Virus record (IMG/VR): IMGVR_UViG_3300028284_000006 | Span: 1-64,000 of that record | Reading direction: 5' to 3' (one strand) | DNA from: a virus | DNA length: 64,000 bases | In this document: piece by piece, positions 46,612 through 53,754 of the stretch | Position numbering within the stretch: position 1 is the first letter of the stretch | Layout of the letters: each line of letters begins with the position of its first letter | Notes under the pieces: model-generated | The model's input: only the letters and a program-made list of their open reading frames with translations | Told to the model about the DNA's origin: nothing | The model's database searches: none | Program-made: the position numbers and the translations under genes

Positions 46612-49032
46612 TTATCTAGGGTCGAACTCAGCTAAGTCAAAGCCATCCAACGTGTCTTCATTTGACTCAAAATTTACAGGAGGTAAGTCTTTCTTACGCT
46701 GCTCTATAAGTTTTGATTGTTGTGTGTTTTGTTTACTTATTCTGTCGTCCTTTGCCTTTTCTTTTGCTTCCTCTCTTTTAGAAAGATTGTCAGTGTCAAC
46801 TCCTTTTAAGCTCATCTGTAGATCAAACTCTAACTGCATTAACTCCGCTTTTATCGAAGCCTCTCCTCTCATTCTTTCTATATCGAAACCTGCCTTGGCT
46901 TGTGCTACTTGCATTTCTGCCTCAGCATCTAGTTGCACTTTTTGTGCTGCCATTTGACCTGCTAGCTGTTGAGATTGAATCTGACTTTGTTGTTGAGCTG
47001 CCATCTTTTGCATCTCATACTTTTGACGTTCCTTCTCTCTTCTCTTCTTCTTAACTTTCAATAATTGATTAGCTAGCTTAACGCTTCTAATCTCTCTAAT
47101 ATCAATGGCATCGTCCAAGTCAATAGATTGCTTAGATAGTGCTACTTGAATATTTTGTTCTAATTGTTGTTTCTGTTCCTCGTCCGGAGCAAGTTCTATA
47201 AATATACCAAAATCATGTATATGTAAGTCCTTAATATCATTAAGAAGACCTACGTTATACTTACCAATCTGCATTACAAACTCCTCTTTGTATGATGAGT
47301 ACTCTAGTGCATCTGATATTCTACAAGATAAAGCTGTTGCTAAATCTCTAGAGATATCCATAAGACCTTCCATTACGTGCCTTGTAGCTGTGTTACTGTT
47401 TAGCGCTGCTAGTTTCTGTAAACCAACTAATGAGTTAGGATCTGGCATTGATCCGTCTCTAGCTTCATTAAGACCTGTAACATCTCTTAACATTTGTAAG
47501 TAGTGATTGTAACTACCAATAAGACTTGAAATCTTACCTTGGCTACCACTCTTAGAAAGTTCTTGAATAGGTATTCTTGCATTGTTGAACTCACCATCTT
47601 GAGTAAAACTTCTTCCTATTACAGAACCTGTTTGGAAGTAAAGTTTCAAAGCATCTTCAGGGTTGTAAGCAGAACCATTCCCTAGGTCTACTTCACTTAG
47701 TCCGTCTGCATCTATAAATACACCATCTGGCACTACCTTCTGTATTACTTGCTGTAATTTTAAGTGTGTCATTTGTATAAGGTCAGCAAATGGAATCATT
47801 CTTCTTAATATAGATTCTATAGAGCCTTTGTACATTCTAGGTGCACAAGCAACGTAATTAGATGTCGCATTCTGTGATGCTGACTTAGGTCTAACCATGT
47901 TCTCTGACATATTCCACTTAAGTACAATGTTAGTTCCCATGACCATAACGCCCTCGTACCAAACATCAATAACTTTCTCTATCCTTTCAAAACCTCTCTC
48001 CTCCATCATCTCTTGAGGTGGATTAAAGGTGTCTTCTTTGGATATTACTTTTTCTCCTTTTTTCTTGTAAACAAATTTCTTTGTTGTTTTATAATTGTAG
48101 TATAATAAAGTAACACTGTCTCCACTAAAAACAGAAGTATCGTAGTACTGACTGTTCCTGTAAGAGTTTGTCCAATCTTTATTTATCTCTCCTATCTCTT
48201 TTAATTCTTCTGTTGTTACTGTTGGGTCAATCTTCAAAACCTCTCCAATTGGAACTGTCTTAACTTCTCCCCAGTAATAACAATCATTAAAGTTAGGGTC
48301 TTCTGTGTAACTGTAAACAACGTTTGCTGGGTCTACATACTTAGCGACAACTCCATCTCCTGGAACAAATTCGTGCTTTGCTATACCTACACCAAGTGTT
48401 GTAAGGTCATAAAGCATTCTTTTTCTTGTGTCCTCGTATCTGTTCTCAGCAAGAACTGTATTTATAGCAGCCTCTTCAGCTAACTCTATAGATGCCTTGT
48501 AATTAAGCTGCATGTGCAACTCTAATTCATCATCAGTTTCTGGTAAATTCTCAGGATCAGTATTAAATGCGTCAACACCAAAATCATCTCTAATCTTCAT
48601 TAACACATCCTTAGAGACCATATCAGCCTCTATTGAATCTTGGTACTGATTGCGTTTCTCAGCAGACATTGAATCTTGAGCATACGCTTTTATGTCAAAC
48701 AATCTGTCTGACATTCCATTAACTACTATATCTATAAATTTAGGTATAATAGGCACTGGTGTCCAATCTAAGTTCATGTAAGACAAGTCCCCATCGACAG
48801 CTATCTCATTCTTATACTTTGATACAGATTGCTCTGCTCTAGCATACAAACGTAACTTATGGAATGAATCCCACTGATTAAAAAACTTAGAACTACCACC
48901 ATCCCTTTTAAACCATTCATGCTGAATAGATTGACCAATTTTTAAACCAAACTCTTTTGTATTTTTTTGAGATTCGGGTACAAATTGACTAGGGAATGTA
49001 GATGGATTTATAGCTTTCTTTATTTCTCTCAT
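46612..49032 (-). CDS. portal protein, 806 aa
   Basis: The N-terminal FHKLRLYARAEQSVSKYKNE, DLSYMNLDWTPVPIIPKFID and IVVNGMSDRLFDIKAYAQDS match the crAss-like portal family from memory. The long C-terminal helices, rich in Gln (QQQSQIQSQQLAGQMAAQK), would be the barrel. About 800 residues is the size usual for that family. Overlaps the terminase end by 4 bp. Forms the dodecameric DNA channel at one capsid vertex. Confidence 0.92.
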   Translation of the reverse strand: MREIKKAINPSTFPSQFVPESQKNTKEFGLKIGQSIQHEWFKRDGGSSKFFNQWDSFHKLRLYARAEQSVSKYKNEIAVDGDLSYMNLDWTPVPIIPKFIDIVVNGMSDRLFDIKAYAQDSMSAEKRNQYQDSIEADMVSKDVLMKIRDDFGVDAFNTDPENLPETDDELELHMQLNYKASIELAEEAAINTVLAENRYEDTRKRMLYDLTTLGVGIAKHEFVPGDGVVAKYVDPANVVYSYTEDPNFNDCYYWGEVKTVPIGEVLKIDPTVTTEELKEIGEINKDWTNSYRNSQYYDTSVFSGDSVTLLYYNYKTTKKFVYKKKGEKVISKEDTFNPPQEMMEERGFERIEKVIDVWYEGVMVMGTNIVLKWNMSENMVRPKSASQNATSNYVACAPRMYKGSIESILRRMIPFADLIQMTHLKLQQVIQKVVPDGVFIDADGLSEVDLGNGSAYNPEDALKLYFQTGSVIGRSFTQDGEFNNARIPIQELSKSGSQGKISSLIGSYNHYLQMLRDVTGLNEARDGSMPDPNSLVGLQKLAALNSNTATRHVMEGLMDISRDLATALSCRISDALEYSSYKEEFVMQIGKYNVGLLNDIKDLHIHDFGIFIELAPDEEQKQQLEQNIQVALSKQSIDLDDAIDIREIRSVKLANQLLKVKKKRREKERQKYEMQKMAAQQQSQIQSQQLAGQMAAQKVQLDAEAEMQVAQAKAGFDIERMRGEASIKAELMQLEFDLQMSLKGVDTDNLSKREEAKEKAKDDRISKQNTQQSKLIEQRKKDLPPVNFESNEDTLDGFDLAEFDPR

Positions 49033-51275
49033 TTGATTATTTCGCTAAACCTTCCTTTGTTATTATATCTTGCAAAGTTAAGACTAATTTTAGACTCTTT
49101 TTTAACTGTTTGATATAGGTGTTTTTGTATAGCCATAATAGCTAATCCTGAACTTATAGATGCATCAAACTTTGTTCTATTGTTTATATCAAAACGAGCC
49201 CAGTCATTTAATGTTTTTGAAAACATCATTGAACCCATCTCATCAGGAGACCTATAAACTCCTTCTGTGTCAATACCTACATACTTCTCTATGTATGTTT
49301 CTATAGATGCTGCGTGTGCTTGTTTTACTGCCTCAGATGAGTTTGGTATACCACCCAACTCTCTTTCGGTACCTGACAACTTGCTAGCAGATTTGTCCGG
49401 CCTGTTCATTGAATAACGTCTGTAACCCCTGTTTTTAAAGTGATACAACAGTCTTGGTTTATTATTCTCCGCTAGTATAGGCATACCATAAAACACACAA
49501 GCCATAAGAACATCTTCAAAAAATATCTCAGCAGTTTGTGGTCTAGCCACATACTCTAAGAAGAATTCATTTGACGGTGCGTCCTCCATATGAAACTTAG
49601 TGATACCATGCAAAGCTCCGTTAGAACCTCCACCTCCTACTGTTCCAGATATATCGTAACTGTCACAACCAAAAGCACCCATATGCTCGTTACCAGGGAA
49701 TTTAGAACCATTCCTTACATCAACCCTGTTCTGCAAAGTACTGTTAGGTATCCATGATACTAAGAACCTTCCTCTGTCGTTTGGTGTCCATATAACCTCA
49801 GAATCAACTTTTCCATCTCTCCAATGAAATGATCCTTTTGTTAATACTCTATCTTTTATTAAGTTATCGTTGTAATCCATCTGTTGATAGATTTTAGTCA
49901 AGTTAAATATAGATGACTTGCTTTCATCTCTGAATGCGTGTGATTCTGTTCTAGGAAATTGTCTGTAGAATTCATTTAAAGCATCAGGATCGTTTTTAAG
50001 AGACTTTACTTCATTATTCCAGTAATCAACAGCTCCTTGCTTTATTTGTTCGTTATTAACGCCTAAAATAGGCTTATCAGGACTATCAAAGACAGGCATA
50101 CCATATCTATCGATAAATCCTTCCATATTCCATTCCATAGGGATGAAAAGTGAATATAACCCGCTTTTAGTTTGACTATTTGCATTCCTTGTTCCAGGAT
50201 CAGAGTCATAATACAAGTCCTTGAAGTTATTACCACCCTTCTCTAATGCGTTGGATGTTGACCCCATCAAACACTTACCAATAATCCTACTACCCAACCT
50301 TAAACAAGTTTTTGTTACACGCCAGTTATTTAGTATGTTGTTTGGTTTAATCCATTTACCACTCTCATCATGCACAAGTAGTAGTAGTTTCTCCCCATCA
50401 TAACTGTTATCGTCAGTATTCTTCCAGTCAATTGTTGTGTCTAACCCTGCGATTTCATCTTCATCAGAGTCATACATATTCTTTTTAGTAATCTTAGATG
50501 CTGGAACCCTGTATGCTAATTCTGTTTTTGGTCTGTCCATACCATCCTGCACTGGCCTGAAGAAGAATGGGTAGTTACTAGATATAGGAACCACCTTGTC
50601 TGTAAACATTTTCTTTGCATCAGAACCTGTCTTTGATAACATTCCAACCCTTGAATCCTTAGCCAACGTAGCTGTGTTTACACACTCTGCTGAAGACATA
50701 AAAGAAAAACCAGAACGTCTTATTTTTAAGTAAACCATACCAAAACATCTGTTGTCAGCCTTACACGCTTCCCAATATAAAAAGAATATCCTGTTAGCTT
50801 CCCTGAAGTCAGGGTGCCCAACATCAATCTTGGTCCATTGTAAGTACATGTAATGCGTCCCTGTTATGTATGTAGGTATTCCGTTATTGTAGAACCAATA
50901 ACCATCATCTCTCTTGTCGAACTCATACTCTATATAGTCAACCCACCTAGACTTAAAGTCTTTAGGAGCTTCGTTCCACTGAAAAATAGATTTAATTTTT
51001 TGTAATTGTTTAGGGTAGTCATGCGCTTCCCAGTACTGTTCAGATTTCTTAGAGTCTCTTCTGTAAACCTCCTTAGGGACTTGTGGTAAACCTATATTTA
51101 TTCCATTGATATTTATAATATCACCCACCGTACCGTCCTTAGATATTACGACAACATCATACTTCTCATCATAACCATACTTGAACGTCTTGGCTTTGTT
51201 CTTTACCTTGAGCGCTTGGTTTGGTATAATAGATACTTTTTTATATAAATCTCTATTTTGCTCTTCTTTCTGCAA
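49029..51275 (-). CDS. terminase large subunit, 748 aa
   Basis: ATPase motifs: KIRRSGFSFMSS (about 184-195) as a non-canonical Walker A, LLLLVHDESG (about 297-306) as Walker B, and CLMGSTSN (about 335-342) as the coupling motif. The nuclease part has AFGCDSYDISGT (about 534-545) with the first catalytic Asp. Long and of the crAss-like type. The start is a TTG at 51275; no ATG occurs in the first 150 codons upstream of the ATPase. Its start overlaps the preceding small gene by 23 bp, so translation may be coupled. Confidence 0.93.
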   Translation of the reverse strand: MQKEEQNRDLYKKVSIIPNQALKVKNKAKTFKYGYDEKYDVVVISKDGTVGDIININGINIGLPQVPKEVYRRDSKKSEQYWEAHDYPKQLQKIKSIFQWNEAPKDFKSRWVDYIEYEFDKRDDGYWFYNNGIPTYITGTHYMYLQWTKIDVGHPDFREANRIFFLYWEACKADNRCFGMVYLKIRRSGFSFMSSAECVNTATLAKDSRVGMLSKTGSDAKKMFTDKVVPISSNYPFFFRPVQDGMDRPKTELAYRVPASKITKKNMYDSDEDEIAGLDTTIDWKNTDDNSYDGEKLLLLVHDESGKWIKPNNILNNWRVTKTCLRLGSRIIGKCLMGSTSNALEKGGNNFKDLYYDSDPGTRNANSQTKSGLYSLFIPMEWNMEGFIDRYGMPVFDSPDKPILGVNNEQIKQGAVDYWNNEVKSLKNDPDALNEFYRQFPRTESHAFRDESKSSIFNLTKIYQQMDYNDNLIKDRVLTKGSFHWRDGKVDSEVIWTPNDRGRFLVSWIPNSTLQNRVDVRNGSKFPGNEHMGAFGCDSYDISGTVGGGGSNGALHGITKFHMEDAPSNEFFLEYVARPQTAEIFFEDVLMACVFYGMPILAENNKPRLLYHFKNRGYRRYSMNRPDKSASKLSGTERELGGIPNSSEAVKQAHAASIETYIEKYVGIDTEGVYRSPDEMGSMMFSKTLNDWARFDINNRTKFDASISSGLAIMAIQKHLYQTVKKESKISLNFARYNNKGRFSEIIK

Positions 51276-51534
51276 AGCTGTTCATGTCTTTTGTATTAGA
51301 ACCTTCTTCTTCTATTAAAGACCTCTCTGACTCTATTCTGGATAGTATTTCGAAGGCATCAAATATAGCTAACTTCTTAGAAGCAGCAGCATTCTTTAAC
51401 CTATCAGCAGCTATTTCAGGAGACAAGTCATCAAGATTCTTCTTGATTATATCCTCCTTAGCAACCTTAATAAGTTCCTTCACAGCCTTCTCAGCTGCTC
51501 TTATAATCTCTATCTTTATTTCTTTTGAGTTCAT
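51253..51534 (-). CDS. putative small terminase subunit, 93 aa
   Basis: Helical: MNSKEIKIEIIRAAEKAVKE, then LKNAAASKKLAIFDAFEILS and a C-terminal AERRAK. Directly before the large subunit with a 23-bp overlap, the classical place for the small subunit. Smaller than most (about 150) and without an obvious HTH, so the call rests on position. Confidence 0.62.
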   Translation of the reverse strand: MNSKEIKIEIIRAAEKAVKELIKVAKEDIIKKNLDDLSPEIAADRLKNAAASKKLAIFDAFEILSRIESERSLIEEEGSNTKDMNSFAERRAK

Positions 51535-52097
51535 TAAAGCTTTATTGTTATCATCTTAGTAAACACTCGGTAAAGTTTCTCACCATCGATATCGAATTCA
51601 TATTCACTATCTGGTTTAAAGGACACTAAGTCACCATTACCAACACCCATACTAAGTAATTTGTTGTTAGTGTATCTTACAGTACCTACTAGCGGTTGTT
51701 CTGTTCCACTGTAGTCTAAGTAATACTCTTCTTTAGGAATTGGCTTAACAAAACAAAATTCATCTTTAGCCATCCATTCTCCATTATGTTTGTACAAAAA
51801 ATACTGGTAGTCATCTACTAGAAATAAGTCATCTTTTAAGTAGCTTTTACCACTCCTTTGCTTACCCTTCATGTCGTAGAAGTACTTAAAAACATTATGA
51901 TGCACAATCAACGTGTCTCCTGGAGTTATATCTCCATCATAATCAATAGGTGTAGCCACAACTTCAGCATACCTGTTAGATACTGTATGATCTTCTTGAG
52001 AAGCGCTAGTTATAAAATCTATATCACCTATCTTCTTAATATTGTCGTAACGCCTCCCATCCTTTGGTTTTACTATAAAGTTAAATGGTGACCTCAT
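51534..52097 (-). CDS. tandem GroES-like protein, 187 aa
   Basis: Two GroES-like halves. First: SPFNFIVKPKDGRRYD, then ATPIDYDGDITPGDTLIVHH (about 48-67). Second: LVGTVRYTNNK, then NGDLVSFKPDSEYEFDIDGE and LYRVFTKMITIKL (about 135-187), which follows the end of GroES (GDxVxFxxxxxxxxxxDGExxxxxxxxxIxxx) closely. From memory, such ~180-residue co-chaperonin-like proteins occur in crAss-like and marine phages. It lies in the packaging operon, separate from canonical groES-groEL. Might replace GroES for capsid folding, as T4 gp31 does. Confidence 0.78.
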   Translation of the reverse strand: MRSPFNFIVKPKDGRRYDNIKKIGDIDFITSASQEDHTVSNRYAEVVATPIDYDGDITPGDTLIVHHNVFKYFYDMKGKQRSGKSYLKDDLFLVDDYQYFLYKHNGEWMAKDEFCFVKPIPKEEYYLDYSGTEQPLVGTVRYTNNKLLSMGVGNGDLVSFKPDSEYEFDIDGEKLYRVFTKMITIKL

Positions 52098-52098
52098 A

Positions 52099-52323
52099 TT
52101 AAAAATTTATGTTGTACTCAATAGATATCGGCATGTTTTCATTGAATTCTTTCCATAAGAGTATCTCCCCATTACCTTGAATCCATATCTTATATGACTT
52201 ACTCCCAACAACCTCTTGAATGAGATATATGACGTATAAACCATTAAGTACAGACTGGTTATGGACATAATGCATAGAGCCCGACTTGTAATCAGGCCCT
52301 ATGGATATCTTTCTTATTTCCAA
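52099..52323 (-). CDS. conserved hypothetical phage protein, 74 aa
   Basis: MEIRKISIGPDYKSGSMHYV, beta-rich, with VLNGLYVIYLIQEV and ILLWKEFNENMPISIEYNI. The pattern (EIRKISxGxDYKxxMHY...LWKxFNxNMPxSIEYNI) is one I recognise from marine phages; function unknown. 1 bp from the tandem GroES-like gene. Confidence 0.78.
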   Translation of the reverse strand: MEIRKISIGPDYKSGSMHYVHNQSVLNGLYVIYLIQEVVGSKSYKIWIQGNGEILLWKEFNENMPISIEYNINF

Positions 52324-52326
52324 AGT

Positions 52327-52563
52327 CTAAGCTTTTTCTTCTTCGATTTCTTTAATCGAGCCGTCTTCAATGCTAATGCTTACCTGACCGTACTCTTCTT
52401 CCAAAGTTTTCTGGAAGTCAGTTAGTTTAGCTTGAACCTCTTTGATTTGGTGATGCAAGTCGTGCTTCTGTAGTTCTAAGCCACCAATCTGTGACTGTCC
52501 TTGTTGGATTGCTCCTACTAATCCCTGTAACTCTTTTAACTGCTCTTCTGTAATTTTACTCAT
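52327..52563 (-). CDS. coiled-coil protein, 78 aa
   Basis: MSKITEEQLKELQGLVGAIQ, then QKHDLHHQIKEVQAKLTDF: a continuous heptad-like helix followed by a small acidic strand region (GQVSISIEDGSIKEI). Conserved in related phages near the terminase genes, from memory. Possibly a minor virion or assembly factor. Confidence 0.75.
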   Translation of the reverse strand: MSKITEEQLKELQGLVGAIQQGQSQIGGLELQKHDLHHQIKEVQAKLTDFQKTLEEEYGQVSISIEDGSIKEIEEEKA

Positions 52564-52583
52564 AATATTTGATTTAATTTAGT

Positions 52584-52958
52584 TTATTCTTCTGTAGACT
52601 CTTCTTCCTCAACAACAGCATCAACGATTTGCTTAGTAACTGTTGTAGGTGTAATCTTAGATTCTACTTGAGAGTCTAGTGAATCTGTAATAGAGTCCAC
52701 TTGTTCTGTTCCCATTGCAGCCTTAGTCCATGCGATAACATCGTCATGAGTTAGGTCAGCGAATGCAGTGAAGTCTGTGATGTCTTCAGTACTTAATGTT
52801 TGTGTTCCGATAATAGTACAAGAAACTGCATTACCTGCAGAGTCTAATGTATCAGATACAGCTGTAACTTGGTAGTGTACATTGTACACCACATCTGTGT
52901 TGTCTCCAACAGTCGGGTATGTGTCTACCGTTCTGCAATTCCAATTGTAAGTATTCAT
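52584..52958 (-). CDS. DUF7936-like phage protein A, 124 aa
   Basis: MNTYNWNCRTVDTYPTVGDN, then DVVYNVHYQVTAVSDTL and an acidic tail (VEEEESTEE). Belongs, from memory, to a family of small phage proteins with an N-terminal beta domain (W...VDTYPT...DVVYxVHW). Paralogue of the adjacent gene. Role unknown; position among minor virion genes suggests a structural part. Confidence 0.75.
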   Translation of the reverse strand: MNTYNWNCRTVDTYPTVGDNTDVVYNVHYQVTAVSDTLDSAGNAVSCTIIGTQTLSTEDITDFTAFADLTHDDVIAWTKAAMGTEQVDSITDSLDSQVESKITPTTVTKQIVDAVVEEEESTEE

Positions 52959-52963
52959 ACGAT

Positions 52964-53338
52964 TTATTCTTCAGTTGTTTCTTCAGTTGCTGGGGCTGGT
53001 GTTTCCTCTGCTTGTAACCATTCTAGTTCAGTTACATCTTCTTGTGTAGGAGTAACTTTACCTTGGATACCTTTTAAGATAACCTCATCCATATGGTTTG
53101 TAGGATGGTTTGCTTGAGCCCACTCGATAACAGTAGCTTCTGTTAATGTTTCAATAGCTGAAAATGTTTCAGCATCTGGAGCAGGTACAGGGCAAGCTCC
53201 ACTAAAAGTGTGAGACTCTCCTGATTCTGAGTCTGTTCCTGTGTAATCAAATCTAATGTGTGTAACTACATTAGACAGTCCGTCTAGTGTTGGTGCTTTT
53301 TTTAAAGCCGTAATTGTCCAATCGTAAGTAATATTCAT
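52964..53338 (-). CDS. DUF7936-like phage protein B, 124 aa
   Basis: From ATG 53338 it reads MNITYDWTITALKKAPTLDG, then VVTHIRFDYTGTDSESGES and an acidic Pro/Glu tail. A TTG extension to 53362 would fall on the promoter, so the ATG is preferred. Parallels the preceding protein in length, core pattern and acidic tail, so a tandem duplication is likely. Confidence 0.72.
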   Translation of the reverse strand: MNITYDWTITALKKAPTLDGLSNVVTHIRFDYTGTDSESGESHTFSGACPVPAPDAETFSAIETLTEATVIEWAQANHPTNHMDEVILKGIQGKVTPTQEDVTELEWLQAEETPAPATEETTEE

Positions 53339-53359
53339 TTTTAGTGTTTTATTTAGTTG

Positions 53360-53367
53360 CAAATATA
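53360..53367 (-). promoter_or_regulatory. leftward promoter -7 element TATATTTG for the packaging operon
   Basis: TATATTTGCA on the minus strand, 21 bp before ATG 53338. No TTG at -33. Located in the gap between fibre-associated genes and the DUF7936-like pair, so it could drive the packaging and head genes. Confidence 0.58.
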
Positions 53368-53379
53368 CAAAATATATAT

Positions 53380-53745
53380 TTAGTTTTTTGGGTTAGCATC
53401 TTTCACTTCTTTGAGTGAAGTATAAAACGCTCCGCTTTTATCTAGTGTGCCATTATCGATGTCATGAAACAACTTATCAAGCTGTTCTGATAAATTAGGG
53501 TACGCTAACATTCTAGGCTCTACGTGAGCAGTCTCTAGTAAATGATTCTCGAAATCAGCTATCTCTTGATCCGACATAACAATTTCATTTCCTTTTACAA
53601 CAGCTCCATTCTCGTATGAATAAAAGTACGATGAATCGTAATCCGCTACCTCTACTTTTATAAAATCATCATTGTCTTTGTAGAATCTATTTGCTTTTTT
53701 CTGGGCTAAGACAAAATCACCACTTGTGTTAAATATTAATACCAT
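53380..53745 (-). CDS. fibre-associated conserved protein, 121 aa
   Basis: MVLIFNTSGDFVLAQKKANR at the start and the C-terminal MLAYPNLSEQLDKLFHDIDNGTLDK...FYTSLKEVKDANP. The YPxLxDQLDxLFHDIDNGTLDKTGxFYTxLKxVKDxNPKP pattern is common near phage fibre genes and is often annotated as a tail protein. Probable tail or fibre assembly role. 9 bp from the 980-residue fibre gene. Confidence 0.8.
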   Translation of the reverse strand: MVLIFNTSGDFVLAQKKANRFYKDNDDFIKVEVADYDSSYFYSYENGAVVKGNEIVMSDQEIADFENHLLETAHVEPRMLAYPNLSEQLDKLFHDIDNGTLDKSGAFYTSLKEVKDANPKN

Positions 53746-53754
53746 ATTATTTAT

